This document shows positions 46,190 to 55,708 of a DNA stretch of 64,000 bases, one piece after another (position 1 is the stretch's first letter; every line of letters starts with the position of its first letter). Location: assembly GCA_900541895.1 (NCBI GenBank), contig UWSI01000005.1, positions 1 to 64,000 of the forward strand. Reading direction: 5' to 3'. The position numbers and the translations under genes were made by a program. The notes under the pieces were generated by a model that was not told the DNA's origin, did not search any database, and was given only the letters and a program-made list of their open reading frames with translations. The stretch is from an uncultured Actinomyces sp. Lineage in GTDB: Bacteria; Actinomycetota; Actinomycetes; Actinomycetales; Actinomycetaceae.

Positions 46190-46864
46190 ATGCGCGTGAT
46201 TTTCCTGGATAACCGCGATTCTTTCGTCTATAACTTGGTGGATTTAACCGCCCGCGAGGCCGCAGTGCAGGTCTTCCGCAATACGACCCCAACAGCAACG
46301 CTCCTCAAGGCACTTGTTCCGACCGAAGCCGAGCGCGCCGCGGGAGAACGCCCACTATTGATTCTTTCCCCCGGTCCGGGACACCCCCGAGGCGCAGGAA
46401 ACATGATGGACATCCTTGAGGTGGCCCTCCGCGAGAATATCCCAACATTGGGGATTTGCCTGGGCTTCCAAGCAATGGTCGAGGCCTGTGGGGGCATCGT
46501 CGGCCCCGTAGGGGCAACCCATGGGCGCACCGACCGCATTGAGCTTACCGAGGCCGGTATTGAAGATCCTGCTTTCTCCGCAATTGCAGAGGCACCTCGT
46601 CCCGGTGACGATGCTGAGCACGGATATATTTCCGTCGCTCGTTACCATTCTCTGGGCACGCGTAGCCTTCCCGATGCTTTGGTTTCCTTAGCACACACCC
46701 GTGATGGGATTGTCATGGCTGCGCGTCACCGCAGTGCACCGTGTATCGGTCTGCAATTCCACCCAGAATCGATCCTAACCCCGGCTGGGCCGCTTCTTTT
46801 GCGTGCTCTACTGACTGACCTAACCCTATCCACCGCTACTAATTCAAGGAATGAACATGAGTGA
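46190..46864 (+). CDS. trpG: Anthranilate synthase glutamine amidotransferase
   Basis: Class I glutaminase subunit of 224 residues. Nucleophile Cys in LGICLGFQAM and the His-Glu pair in LQFHPESIL are present. It starts 1 nt after the trpE stop and overlaps the trpD start, and is not fused to TrpD, unlike E. coli. Confidence 0.95.
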   Translation: MRVIFLDNRDSFVYNLVDLTAREAAVQVFRNTTPTATLLKALVPTEAERAAGERPLLILSPGPGHPRGAGNMMDILEVALRENIPTLGICLGFQAMVEACGGIVGPVGATHGRTDRIELTEAGIEDPAFSAIAEAPRPGDDAEHGYISVARYHSLGTRSLPDALVSLAHTRDGIVMAARHRSAPCIGLQFHPESILTPAGPLLLRALLTDLTLSTATNSRNEHE

Positions 46865-47888
46865 GTCCTTTCTGCGCCGCGCATTGAACGGTCACGTATT
46901 AGACCAGGAACAGGCACGTTCCGTTTTCGAGGAGATGTCACGCGGGGAACTCAGCGAAATTGAAATCGCAGCTTTCCTTGGAGCGCTTCATGCGCGCGGT
47001 GAACAGCCCAGTGAAATTGCGGGTGCTGCGGAAGCTTTCCGCTCAGCAGCACAACACTTCACGACAACGGCCCCAGACGTCATTGACGTCGTTGGAACGG
47101 GCGGTGACGGTGTCGGAACAATCAATATCTCGACGGCCTCGGCTTTCGTTGCGGCGTCCATGGGACTCAAGGTTGCCAAGCATGGTAACCGAGCGGTGTC
47201 CTCGAAGGCGGGAGCCGCAGACCTTGTTGAGGCTGCAGGTATCCCCCTAGACCTCTCCCCCGCCTCTTCAGCGGCGCTCCTGGAACGCACCGGTTTCTGC
47301 TTCTTATTCGCACAGAAGTACCACCCGGCGATGCGCTATGTTGCACCCGTGCGCGGCGCTTTGAAGAACCCGACAATCTTCAATCTCATCGGTCCCCTGG
47401 TGAACCCTGCACCGCTGTCCTACCAGGTACTGGGGGTTGGTAAACCTGAACTCCTCGATGTCGTTGCGAAGGCCTTGGCGTCCTTGGGCCTGAAGCATGC
47501 ACTGGTGGTTCACGGTAGCGGTACGGACGAATTTGCTGTCCATGGCCCCACCGAGGTCCGCGAGATCACCCCAGAGGGTATTGCTTCATTTACCCTGACC
47601 CCTGAGGAGCTGGGAATTACTCCTGCTCCACTCTCAGAGTTGGTCGGTGGGGATGCAGAAGAAAACCTGCGTCTGATCTCTGAGATCTTCGCCGGAAAGG
47701 GTGCGCCAGCCCAACGAGAGGCCATCGCTGCGACAAGCGGTGCGATGCTCTATCTGGCTGGCAAGGCGGAATCTTTGAACCAGGGAACTGAATTGGCACT
47801 GTCGCAACTCTCCAGCGGCGCCGTTGCCTCCCACCTTGACACCATCGTTTCAACCGCACGCGAATTGAAAGAGCAGGAGAATCAGTGA
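46857..47888 (+). CDS. trpD: Anthranilate phosphoribosyltransferase
   Basis: Couples anthranilate with PRPP. 343 residues with the PRPP loop [16 protein letters not shown] and [24 protein letters not shown] precedes ATG 46857, which lies inside the end of trpG; the stop overlaps the trpC-trpB start by 4 nt. Confidence 0.96.
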   Translation: MSESFLRRALNGHVLDQEQARSVFEEMSRGELSEIEIAAFLGALHARGEQPSEIAGAAEAFRSAAQHFTTTAPDVIDVVGTGGDGVGTINISTASAFVAASMGLKVAKHGNRAVSSKAGAADLVEAAGIPLDLSPASSAALLERTGFCFLFAQKYHPAMRYVAPVRGALKNPTIFNLIGPLVNPAPLSYQVLGVGKPELLDVVAKALASLGLKHALVVHGSGTDEFAVHGPTEVREITPEGIASFTLTPEELGITPAPLSELVGGDAEENLRLISEIFAGKGAPAQREAIAATSGAMLYLAGKAESLNQGTELALSQLSSGAVASHLDTIVSTARELKEQENQ

Positions 47889-50185
47889 ACCAGCCGTCTT
47901 TCTCTCCCATTTCCACGCGATTGCGCGAAACCGGGACCGTCCTTGATTCGATCGTCGCTCAGCGTCGTACGCGTCTTCCCGAACTGCACGAGGCCTACGG
48001 ACACATCGATCCCCTGACGCTTCCTCGCTCGACACGCTCTTTTGAGGACGCACTACGCACGCGTCGTTACGACGAAAAGGAAGGCTTCCAGCCTCATCCC
48101 AGCGGCCCGGCAATCATCATGGAGTGCAAGTCCGCTTCACCAACTTTGGGCACAATTATCGAGGGGGCATATTCTCCACGTCTCTTGGCTCGTGCCTACT
48201 CACGCTACGCCGCAGCGATCAGTGTGTTAACAGAGCCCGACCGTTTTAACGGTAATTTCACTGATCTCGATGAGGTCAGAGACGAGGTTAACCAGCCTGT
48301 CTTGTGCAAGGACTTCATCATCGATCCCATTCAGATCACGGCTGCTCGCTCGCACGGGGCAGATGCGATCCTACTGATGCTGTCCGTTTTGGACGATGAG
48401 GACTACACAGAACTTTCCTTGGCGGCACATCGCCTGGGATTGGACGTCCTCACCGAAGTTGACAGCGAAGAGGATATGCGCCGCGCCCAGCGCTTGGGCG
48501 CACGCATTATTGGCATCAACAATCGCGATCTGCGCACGCTTCAGATCGACATCACCCGCACGCAGAAGCTGGCTCCCCTTGCTCCACAGGGAGCAGTGAT
48601 CGTTGGCGAGTCTGGCGTTCATTCGCGCGATGATGTGCTGACTCTTGCCCCTTACGTTGATGCACTGTTGGTTGGCTCCTCGCTCTCGGGATCGGATGAT
48701 CCCGCGCAGGCAGCTTGGCAGATCACAGGAGGCCAGCCCAGTGCCGGCCATGATTTCCTCGAAGAAGTTGCACTGCACACCTCGTGGAGGCCCTACTCCA
48801 GTGAGCGCCTCGGCGCAAAGACAGAGGGCACAAACGACGAAGAAACTCCCGAGCGCCCAACGAAACTTTCTCCCTACTTCGGACAATTCGGCGGACAATA
48901 CGTTCCCGAGCTTCTGATCCCCGCACTGGACCAGCTTGAAGAAGCCTTCGTCCAGGCAATTGACGACCCAACCTTCATCGAGGAGATCAACACTCTGCTC
49001 CATCAGTTCCTGGGACGCCCCACCCCCGTCACAGAGCTGCGCAACCTTCCCGGTGGCGGTGCTCGGATCTTCCTCAAGCGTGAAGATCTGGTCCACGGTG
49101 GCGCACACAAGGGTAATCAGGTTCTGGGACAGGCTCTGCTGGCTAAGCGCATGGGTAAGACGCGCATCATCGCTGAAACCGGAGCCGGCCAACACGGGAC
49201 CGCAACCGCAATGGTGTGCGCGCTCTTGGGATTGGAATGCACGATCTACATGGGCGCGGTCGATGTTGTTCGACAGGCCCCAAACGTCGAGCGCATGGAG
49301 CTCATGGGTGCAACTGTTGTCCCCGTGACCGCGGGCAGTGGGACCCTCAAGGACGCCGTTAACGAGGCCCTGCGCGACTGGACAGCGACCTTTAAGACCT
49401 CGCACTATCTGTTGGGAACCGCGGCCGGTCCGCACCCCTTCCCCACCATGGTTCGCGAATTCCACCGCATTATTTCAACCGAAGCCCGTGCTCAGATCCT
49501 CGCGCAAACCGGTGCACTCCCCGACGCGGTTATTGCATGCGTGGGTGGAGGCTCGAATGCAATCGGTATGTTCGCTGACTTTATTGACGACCCATCTGTT
49601 GCACTCTACGGTGTTGAACCTGCGGGTGAGGGGCTGAATTCCGGACACCACGGCGCGGCGATTCATGAGGGTAAGGTCGGCGTTCTTCACGGTGCGCGCT
49701 CTTACCTCATGCGCACTGACGAGGGACAAGTCGAAGAGTCCTATTCAATTTCCGCCGGCTTGGACTACCCCGGTGTCGGTCCACAGCACGCCTACTTAGC
49801 TGCGAGCGGCCGCGCTCACTACGTGGGAATTACCGATGACGAGGCCGTCAACGCCTTCATCGACCTCTCACGTCATGAGGGAATTATTCCGGCAATGGAG
49901 TCCTCTCACGCCTTGGCTTACGCCCTCAAGATGGCGCGCGAGCTCAAGGATACGGGCCACACCGAGGGGCTCGAGACACGCGAGGGACACGTCCCCACAC
50001 TGCTTGTGTGTCTATCCGGCCGAGGTGACAAGGACCTTGACCAAGTCCGCGAGCGCTTGGGAGGCTCCTTCTCTAGGGACGGAGCCGTTGCCCGCGCCGC
50101 TGAGCTTGTTGCACAAGAACGCGCCGGTTCTGGAACCCATAGGACTCATTCCTATGATCTGGGTTCATCTAAGGAGGAACGATGA
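47885..50185 (+). CDS. trpCB: Fused indole-3-glycerol phosphate synthase and tryptophan synthase beta chain (TrpC-TrpB)
   Basis: A 766-residue bifunctional protein. Residues about 1-270 are TrpC ([37 protein letters not shown] motifs). A 45-residue linker (about 272-317) follows. Residues about 318-766 are TrpB, with PLP Lys in [33 protein letters not shown] and SGRGDKD. Both halves resemble the enteric TrpCF and TrpB. There is no PRA isomerase (TrpF) domain between them and no frameshift. The natural fusion in enterics is TrpC-TrpF; TrpC-TrpB is unusual. The frame is continuous across the linker. It overlaps trpD and trpA by 4 nt each. Confidence 0.95.
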   Translation: MNQPSFSPISTRLRETGTVLDSIVAQRRTRLPELHEAYGHIDPLTLPRSTRSFEDALRTRRYDEKEGFQPHPSGPAIIMECKSASPTLGTIIEGAYSPRLLARAYSRYAAAISVLTEPDRFNGNFTDLDEVRDEVNQPVLCKDFIIDPIQITAARSHGADAILLMLSVLDDEDYTELSLAAHRLGLDVLTEVDSEEDMRRAQRLGARIIGINNRDLRTLQIDITRTQKLAPLAPQGAVIVGESGVHSRDDVLTLAPYVDALLVGSSLSGSDDPAQAAWQITGGQPSAGHDFLEEVALHTSWRPYSSERLGAKTEGTNDEETPERPTKLSPYFGQFGGQYVPELLIPALDQLEEAFVQAIDDPTFIEEINTLLHQFLGRPTPVTELRNLPGGGARIFLKREDLVHGGAHKGNQVLGQALLAKRMGKTRIIAETGAGQHGTATAMVCALLGLECTIYMGAVDVVRQAPNVERMELMGATVVPVTAGSGTLKDAVNEALRDWTATFKTSHYLLGTAAGPHPFPTMVREFHRIISTEARAQILAQTGALPDAVIACVGGGSNAIGMFADFIDDPSVALYGVEPAGEGLNSGHHGAAIHEGKVGVLHGARSYLMRTDEGQVEESYSISAGLDYPGVGPQHAYLAASGRAHYVGITDDEAVNAFIDLSRHEGIIPAMESSHALAYALKMARELKDTGHTEGLETREGHVPTLLVCLSGRGDKDLDQVRERLGGSFSRDGAVARAAELVAQERAGSGTHRTHSYDLGSSKEER

Positions 50186-51039
50186 CTCGCTACGCATCAA
50201 TGTTTGAGCGCTGCGCCGCACAGGAACGCGGGGCAATCGTCCCCTTCGTTATGCTGGGTGACCCCACTCCTTCATCTTGCGAGGCCATCATCGAGGCGCT
50301 CATCACCGATGGCGCAGATGCTCTGGAGCTTGGGATTCCCTTCTCAGATCCGGTCGCAGACGGCGTTGTTATTCAGGAAGCACACCTGCGGGCCCTTCAG
50401 GCCGGTACTGCTATCGATGAGTGCTTCCGGATCATTTCTCGCATTCGCGACTCACACCCCGATCTCCCCATCGGCCTGCTGGTCTACGCGAATGTGCCCT
50501 TCTCCATTGGGGTTGATCGTTTCTATGAGCTCTGCGCGCAGGCGGGAGTCGATTCGGTACTCATTCCAGATCTCCCGATCCGCGAGGGGCATCCATTTGG
50601 AGAAGCAGCACTCAAGTCGGGCATCGACAGCGTGTACATCGCTCCCCCATCGGCCTCGCCTCGCACCCTGAGCGACGTCGCGCACTCTGCACGCGGCTAC
50701 GTCTACGCGGTCTCTCGCGTGGGCGTGACGGGCGCAGATCACGAGGCCTCGACCGTGGGCTTGCACGAGGCGGTTGCAAAGCTTCGCGAAGAAGCGGCCG
50801 CTCCCGTTCTCTTGGGGTTTGGAATTTCGCGACCCGAACACGTGCGTGCTGCACTCCAAGCGGGAGCAGATGGCGCGATTTCGGGTTCAGCGATCGTGCG
50901 CATCATCGCCGAGCACGCGGCCCAAATCGCGAAAGAGGAAAAGAACGGCACTCGAGAAGCGCTGAACGAAACTCTTGTGCGGCTGGGCGAGTTCTTCGCA
51001 CCGATGTACCAAGCGACCCTCAATCACGGAAACAACTGA
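50182..51039 (+). CDS. trpA: Tryptophan synthase alpha chain
   Basis: Cleaves indole-3-glycerol phosphate and passes indole to TrpB. 285 residues with catalytic Glu and Asp in [18 protein letters not shown], plus PDLPIREG and [18 protein letters not shown] lies upstream of the ATG, which overlaps the trpCB stop. Confidence 0.96.
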   Translation: MTRYASMFERCAAQERGAIVPFVMLGDPTPSSCEAIIEALITDGADALELGIPFSDPVADGVVIQEAHLRALQAGTAIDECFRIISRIRDSHPDLPIGLLVYANVPFSIGVDRFYELCAQAGVDSVLIPDLPIREGHPFGEAALKSGIDSVYIAPPSASPRTLSDVAHSARGYVYAVSRVGVTGADHEASTVGLHEAVAKLREEAAAPVLLGFGISRPEHVRAALQAGADGAISGSAIVRIIAEHAAQIAKEEKNGTREALNETLVRLGEFFAPMYQATLNHGNN

Positions 51040-51042
51040 GTC

Positions 51043-51798
51043 GTGGATATTCTTCCCGCACTTGATATCGCCAATGGCCGGGCCCTCACGCACCGTAGAG
51101 CTGACGGAGGTGAGGACCAGGCCAGTGCTGATCCCTGCGAGGTTGCGCGTTCCTTCATCGCTCAGGGTGCTCGCTGGATTCATCTGGTCGATATTGATGC
51201 GGCCTTTGAGCGAGGAAGCAACTCAGATGTGCTTTCTGAGGTAATTTCTGAGCTGGACGGATCTGGAGCATCCGGCCCAGGCAGGCACACCTCTGAATGC
51301 CGCATCGAGTGGTCTGGTGGTGTACGCAGCGGGGAGGATATCGAAGCAGCGCTTCAGGCAGGTGCTGATCGCGTCAATCTGGCTTCTCAAGCCTTGGTTG
51401 ATATCGATCGGGTCCGCACTTTGATCGCTGAGTTTGCCGGGCACCTCAACATCTGCATTGACGTAGAGGGCGATCGAATTCGTCCACGAGGCGTTGATGG
51501 AGACGCGGGGAACCTCTGGGAAGTCTGCCGCGCTCTAGATCTTGCGGGTGTGCAGCGCTACATCGTCACCGAGCGCCAACGAGACGGGGCACTTATGGGT
51601 CCGCCCGTAGACCTACTCAGAGATCTACGGGCGAAAACACCTACGCTTCTGGTTGCCTCAGGAGGAATCCGTCATGTCGAGGATATCCACACCTTGAGGC
51701 GTGAAGGTTATCTGGATGGAGTGATTGTTGGCAAGGCTCTCTATGTCGGGAGTCTGACTCTTGAGGAAGCCCTGAGTGCCTCACAGGGCGTTAGCTAA
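51043..51798 (+). CDS. priA: PriA/HisA-family isomerase in the trp operon
   Basis: (beta-alpha)8 phosphosugar isomerase, 251 residues. In Actinobacteria PriA performs both HisA and TrpF reactions. The first catalytic Asp is present (D8, ILPALDIANGR). The second, Asp in the mycobacterial VTDITKDG, is Glu here (E177, IVTERQRDG), and the Trp of the RGRGW loop is Val (RPRGV). About ten residues are inserted near 72-84. GTG start 3 nt after trpA. Its place in the trp operon and the absence of trpF argue for a TrpF role; whether HisA activity remains cannot be told. Confidence 0.85.
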   Translation: MDILPALDIANGRALTHRRADGGEDQASADPCEVARSFIAQGARWIHLVDIDAAFERGSNSDVLSEVISELDGSGASGPGRHTSECRIEWSGGVRSGEDIEAALQAGADRVNLASQALVDIDRVRTLIAEFAGHLNICIDVEGDRIRPRGVDGDAGNLWEVCRALDLAGVQRYIVTERQRDGALMGPPVDLLRDLRAKTPTLLVASGGIRHVEDIHTLRREGYLDGVIVGKALYVGSLTLEEALSASQGVS

Positions 51799-51945
51799 GG
51801 CCTGAGCCAGTTCCTGTGCTTCGTCAGCGCTGAGTTCGATGACCAGACGGCCACCGCCTTCGCTGGGGATACGCATGACAATCCCACGACCCTCTTTTTC
51901 TGCCTCGAGGGGGCCATCTCCGGTTCGCGGCTTCATAGCTGCCAT
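51781..51945 (-). CDS. DUF3117 family small protein
   Basis: 54 residues, MAAMKPRTGDGPLEAEKEGR at the start, then GIVMRIPSEGGGRLVIELS and a helical acidic end. This matches the very conserved actinobacterial DUF3117 family of unknown function. AGAAGGG precedes the ATG. The last 18 bp overlap the 3' end of priA on the opposite strand. Confidence 0.93.
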   Translation of the reverse strand: MAAMKPRTGDGPLEAEKEGRGIVMRIPSEGGGRLVIELSADEAQELAQALANAL

Positions 51946-51996
51946 GTTCGTTTCCCTTCTGAACGCCGGGTATTAAATACCGCTAAAAACACATTT

Positions 51997-52025
51997 ATTC
52001 TACCGAGAATGGCGTAATTTAGTAA
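51997..52025 (-). promoter_or_regulatory. Promoter of the DUF3117 gene
   Basis: Minus-strand -35 TTACTA (52025-52020), 17 bp, -10 TAGAAT (52002-51997). The 5' leader includes a perfect palindrome GGTATT-A-AATACC (51969-51981). Confidence 0.55.
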
Positions 52026-52034
52026 GGTATTGAA

Positions 52035-52769
52035 TTATTTGTGTCCAATTACTATTTCCACAGCTTCTTCGGGACTATCGACCACGTGCAAAAGTTGAGG
52101 GTCATTACTTGAAAGCATTCCCGATTCCTTCATGGTCGAATTAATCCATTGAACTAATCCACCCCAATAGTCGCGCCCAACCAAAATGATCGGGAAGGAA
52201 TGTACCTTACCGGTTTGCACCAAGGTTGCCGCCTCAAACAGCTCATCCATGGTGCCAAAACCACCCGGCATAGCGATAAAGCCCGAAGAATACTTCATGA
52301 ACATGGTCTTGCGGGCAAAGAAATAACGGAAATTAATTCCAACATTGACCCATTCATTCATTCCCTGCTCGTGAGGAAGCTCGATTCCCAAGCCGACGGA
52401 GGTTCCTCCCGCTTCCCACGCGCCCTTATTGGCCGCTTCCATAATTCCCGGTCCCCCACCGGTAATCACGGCAAAGCCCGCCTGAACCAATAGGGAGCCA
52501 ATGGCGCGCGCACGCTCCCAATCTTCGCTTCCGGCAGGGGTGCGAGCCGAGCCGAAAACCGACACTGCCGGCCCCAACTCGGCAAGCGCTCCAAAACCTT
52601 CGACGAACTCCGACTGGATACGAAGCACCCTCCAGGGGTCCTCGTGCAGCCAATCCGCAGAGGACTGGGGGCGCAGCAGGCCGGTATCGGATGTTTCGCG
52701 GGGGATCTTTCCTCCACGAAGGATTACCGGGCCTCGACGATAGGAGGAATTCTGGTGTGTGTGTTCCAT
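52035..52769 (-). CDS. LOG family (TIGR00730) Rossmann-fold protein
   Basis: 244 residues with GGGPGIMEAANKGAWEAGG and MPGGFGTMDELFEAATLVQTGK, the PGGxGTxxE nucleotide-binding motif of lonely-guy proteins, which cleave the N-glycosidic bond of (cytokinin) nucleoside monophosphates to free base and ribose 5-phosphate. ATG 52769 has AAGGA 6 nt upstream; a GTG at 52781 overlapping the previous stop is also possible. Natural substrate in bacteria is usually AMP-like. Confidence 0.9.
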   Translation of the reverse strand: MEHTHQNSSYRRGPVILRGGKIPRETSDTGLLRPQSSADWLHEDPWRVLRIQSEFVEGFGALAELGPAVSVFGSARTPAGSEDWERARAIGSLLVQAGFAVITGGGPGIMEAANKGAWEAGGTSVGLGIELPHEQGMNEWVNVGINFRYFFARKTMFMKYSSGFIAMPGGFGTMDELFEAATLVQTGKVHSFPIILVGRDYWGGLVQWINSTMKESGMLSSNDPQLLHVVDSPEEAVEIVIGHK

Positions 52770-52777
52770 GGGTTCCT

Positions 52778-53839
52778 TCACTTATGGGGAGAAATCAAGA
52801 GGGGATCAAATTGGGTCGTGATCACAAGACTGCCAGTAAGCAGCTGCTGGCGCATCGACGCCAAGGAGTCTTTGAGCTCGGGGGTCATGAGTGCCTCATG
52901 AGCAGCGAAAGGAGCCAGCGTCACGCCGTTATTATCAAGAGAATCGATGACCGCATTCGTTGAGAAATCGCTTCCTCGTGCGGAAGTAATAGCCTCGGTC
53001 GCATGGTCCTTCGTGGTCGTAGTGACCGCTGTAATAACCTGGGGAAGATCGCTGGGAAGATCATCCCCCATCCATACCACGCGCTGGGCCGAGTTATTTC
53101 CAGCTGCCTCAAGTGCGTGGAGCGCACCTTGGTTCCCAGCGTCTGCGAAGGGAACCAAGATATCTGCACCCGCAGCAAGCGCCTTGGACGCTGCGTCCTT
53201 AATGCTTGCCGGATCATCGTTTCCGGTGAAGGTTCCGCGCATGCGGGTGGTATCCCATCCTTCAAAGCGGATCGATGTCCCATACGAAAGGTTGTAGGCG
53301 TCGACTCCCTGCGCAAAGGCATCCATCAATGCTTCGCGTTCGCTGGTTTCAATCCCACCAAATCCGGCAATGGTTCCGGTCGTCGTCAAACCGGCGGAAG
53401 CATAGCCAGCCATATAGGCGCCCTGGGTTGCGCGCGAGACAACAGCCTTGCCATTACTGAGCTCAACAGTCTTATTTGCTGATTCAAAACCAGAATTAAC
53501 GGTAATAAAGCGAACTGATGAGTTTTTCTTTGCCGCCTGAGTGATGGCCTGGGTCATTCCCTGGCCTTCGGAGACAACAATGGTGCATCCGCCCTTGAGA
53601 AGGCCGTCCAATTCACCTTCGCCGGTGGCAAATTTTGCCTCCCCTCCGATTTCCGAGGCCGCCTGCGAAATTGCCCGTTTCGCCGGAGTCTGCGAGGTCG
53701 CGCTCTCCCACCCAGCTGCGTCAGAAATTCCGCACAGTTGAGTTTGAGCATGTGAGGAAGGGGCTGAGGAGCAGCCAGCAAGGAGAAGCAGAAAAACGCT
53801 TGTTGCTGCGCATAGGTGTGCACGCGCGTGTCGAGTCAT
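52778..53839 (-). CDS. BMP/PnrA family lipoprotein
   Basis: 353 residues with a lipoprotein signal (lipobox LLAGC) and a BMP-type type I periplasmic-binding fold (GYASAGLTTTGTIAGFGGIETSEREALMDAFAQGVDAYN). The family binds purine nucleosides. No permease or ATPase is nearby, so it either uses a distant importer or is a sensor. It is followed with overlap by the LOG gene, which suggests a nucleoside/nucleotide salvage theme. Start ATG 53839 (AGGA 8 nt away) or ATG 53848. Confidence 0.85.
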   Translation of the reverse strand: MTRHARAHLCAATSVFLLLLAGCSSAPSSHAQTQLCGISDAAGWESATSQTPAKRAISQAASEIGGEAKFATGEGELDGLLKGGCTIVVSEGQGMTQAITQAAKKNSSVRFITVNSGFESANKTVELSNGKAVVSRATQGAYMAGYASAGLTTTGTIAGFGGIETSEREALMDAFAQGVDAYNLSYGTSIRFEGWDTTRMRGTFTGNDDPASIKDAASKALAAGADILVPFADAGNQGALHALEAAGNNSAQRVVWMGDDLPSDLPQVITAVTTTTKDHATEAITSARGSDFSTNAVIDSLDNNGVTLAPFAAHEALMTPELKDSLASMRQQLLTGSLVITTQFDPLLISPHK

Positions 53840-53849
53840 GGTCTTCATC

Positions 53850-54914
53850 CTAAAGGAGTTCTTCCTCTCCGCTCTGCGTCAACTGGTCAACCACGTGTTT
53901 CACGTCCTGCGCGCGATTACGGTCAACAACCAAGATTGCGTCCTCTGTAGCGATGACAGCCATATTCGGCGCTCCAACCACAACAATCTTTTGGCCGGTC
54001 AACGATCGGACGAATGAACCAGGCGACTCAATCCGAAGGGCCTGACCTTCAGAGCTAATCTGCGCAAGCGCATCAAAATCGCCTACATCGGTCCAGCCCA
54101 TATCCGTTGCAGGAACAACAGCCACTCCCCCCTCAGAGGCAAGCGGTTCGGCGATGGCGTGATCGATGGCAATCTTCGTCAGTGCGGGCCATTCTTCGCT
54201 GAGCGTCTGGGCAAAGCTATCGCTTCCCCATTGGCTTCCAATCGCGCTTAGATGCGTATCCATATCGGGGTGAAAACGCGTAAGTGCACGAGCAAGAGTC
54301 CCTGCGGTCATGATGAACATTCCAGCGTTCCACAGGTAGCCCTGTTCGCAGTAACGCTTCGCGGTCTCTTCATCCGGTTTCTCAACGAAAGAACGCACGA
54401 TAGATCCCTTTTCGGGAGACTCCTTCTCAAAGGTTTCTCCCGGGGCGATGTAGCCATAGGCCGTTGAAGGGGTCAGCGGCTTGAGGCCAATCGTGACAAC
54501 GTAGCCCTTCTGAGCTACTTCCAGCGCACGTTCTATGCACTCAAGAAGAACCTGAGGATGGGTAATCGCGTGGTCGGCCGCGAAGGAAGCAATCGGAGCC
54601 TCGTCACCAAAGCGCTGGCGAATAACATAAGCCGCCAAACCAATAGCGGGCATCGAATCGCGTCCTTGAGGCTCGACAAGAACAGTGACATCAAGTCCCT
54701 GGGGGATCTGAGCACGAACGGCTTGTTCATGTGCACGCCCCGTGACAATCGTGAAAGAAGCGGCAATTGGAGCCAGACGGTTAATGGTCTCTTGGAGCAA
54801 GCTCTTTCCGCTCATGCGAAGGTCAAGCAGAAATTTCGGCCGATCCTTACGCGACAGTGGCCACAGCCTAGAGCCCACTCCCCCGGCGGGAATAATGACG
54901 TGAAGTCGATTCAT
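53850..54914 (-). CDS. manC: Mannose-1-phosphate guanylyltransferase
   Basis: Makes GDP-mannose from GTP and mannose 1-phosphate for glycan synthesis. 354 residues, nucleotidyltransferase signature PAGGVGSRLWPLSRKDRPKFL and FVEKPD. It lacks the phosphomannose isomerase domain of long ManC. ATG 54914 is preceded by TACACT and 7 nt with no Shine-Dalgarno, so it may be leaderless. It lies where pth is often found in the glmU-prs-rplY cluster. Confidence 0.93.
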   Translation of the reverse strand: MNRLHVIIPAGGVGSRLWPLSRKDRPKFLLDLRMSGKSLLQETINRLAPIAASFTIVTGRAHEQAVRAQIPQGLDVTVLVEPQGRDSMPAIGLAAYVIRQRFGDEAPIASFAADHAITHPQVLLECIERALEVAQKGYVVTIGLKPLTPSTAYGYIAPGETFEKESPEKGSIVRSFVEKPDEETAKRYCEQGYLWNAGMFIMTAGTLARALTRFHPDMDTHLSAIGSQWGSDSFAQTLSEEWPALTKIAIDHAIAEPLASEGGVAVVPATDMGWTDVGDFDALAQISSEGQALRIESPGSFVRSLTGQKIVVVGAPNMAVIATEDAILVVDRNRAQDVKHVVDQLTQSGEEELL

Positions 54915-54921
54915 AGTTCTC

Positions 54922-54927
54922 AGTGTA
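54922..54927 (-). promoter_or_regulatory. -10 box for leaderless manC transcript
   Basis: TACACT on the minus strand, 7 nt ahead of the ATG at 54914. Confidence 0.4.
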
Positions 54928-54932
54928 ATAAA

Positions 54933-54964
54933 AAGGGAGGCTTGCCAAACGGCAAGCCTCCCTT
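54933..54964 (-). terminator. Terminator after rplY
   Basis: 14-bp perfect stem AAGGGAGGCTTGCC, 4-nt loop, then TTTTT on the minus strand. Confidence 0.9.
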
Positions 54965-54977
54965 AAGCGAAGTGAGA

Positions 54978-55571
54978 TCACTCAGCAGATTCTGCAGCAG
55001 CCTCGGCAGGTGCTTCCTCTTCCTCGACCTCGACGACCTCTTCAGAAACCGTGACAACGACGGTCTCGGGATCGAGCTCGGAGACAACGCCCTTGGGGAA
55101 GGTCACATCGGCGACGCGAACGGCAGTGCCGGCCTCGACACCGGTGATGTCAACCTCGATGGACTCGGGGATAGCGGTGGCGGGGGCCTTAACCAGCAGT
55201 GCGAACTCTTCCTGAGTGTGCTGGGTGCCGGCTGCGGACTCACCGATGATCGAGACGGGAACCTCAACGTCAACCAGTTCACCGGCCTTGACGGCCAGGA
55301 AGTCTGCGTGGAGCAGATCGCGGGAGACGGGGTGACGCTGAACTTCCTTCACCAGAGCAAGCTGCTTCTTACCCTCGATGACCAGCTCAAGCAGAGCGTT
55401 CTTCTGGCCACGGACAGCCAGGAAGAGCTCGTGAGCGGGGAGATCAACGTGAACGGGCTCGCCACCGTGACCGTAAAGGACACCGGGAACCAGGCCTGCG
55501 CGACGTGCGCGACGTGCTGCACCCTTACCAAATTCAGAACGGGTCTGTGCGACCAGCGTGGGGTTGCTCAT
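54978..55571 (-). CDS. rplY: 50S ribosomal protein L25/stress protein Ctc
   Basis: 197 residues: N-terminal 5S rRNA-binding L25 domain (RSEFGKGAARRARRAGLVPGVLYG) and the C-terminal TL5/Ctc beta domain, with an acidic Glu/Ala-rich tail. AAGGAGG lies 6 nt before ATG 55571. It follows prs as in many Gram-positives. Confidence 0.96.
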   Translation of the reverse strand: MSNPTLVAQTRSEFGKGAARRARRAGLVPGVLYGHGGEPVHVDLPAHELFLAVRGQKNALLELVIEGKKQLALVKEVQRHPVSRDLLHADFLAVKAGELVDVEVPVSIIGESAAGTQHTQEEFALLVKAPATAIPESIEVDITGVEAGTAVRVADVTFPKGVVSELDPETVVVTVSEEVVEVEEEEAPAEAAAESAE

Positions 55572-55708
55572 GAGAGCCTCCTTCAAATAGTTCATTCCAC
55601 GCACCGGCGCTAGGAATCTGAAGGATAACCCTACAGAAAGCCCTGTCGATAACGGCGCTTTCGCGCCCTCGCCGGAGCAACCTAGCCAGAATAGCGCGTT
55701 TTGAGGCC

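Noticed and set aside
48371..49465. 364-codon open frame antisense to trpC-trpB
   Set aside because: Shadow of a clearly coding gene; composition is Cys/His/Gln-rich as expected for antisense translation.
44263..51798. A separate trpF gene or TrpF domain in the trp operon
   Set aside because: All frames of the operon are accounted for; the TrpC part goes straight into TrpB and no PRA isomerase motifs appear.
54558..55613. 351-codon plus-strand frame across manC and rplY
   Set aside because: Spans two genes of the other strand and their strong terminator; not a plausible transcript.
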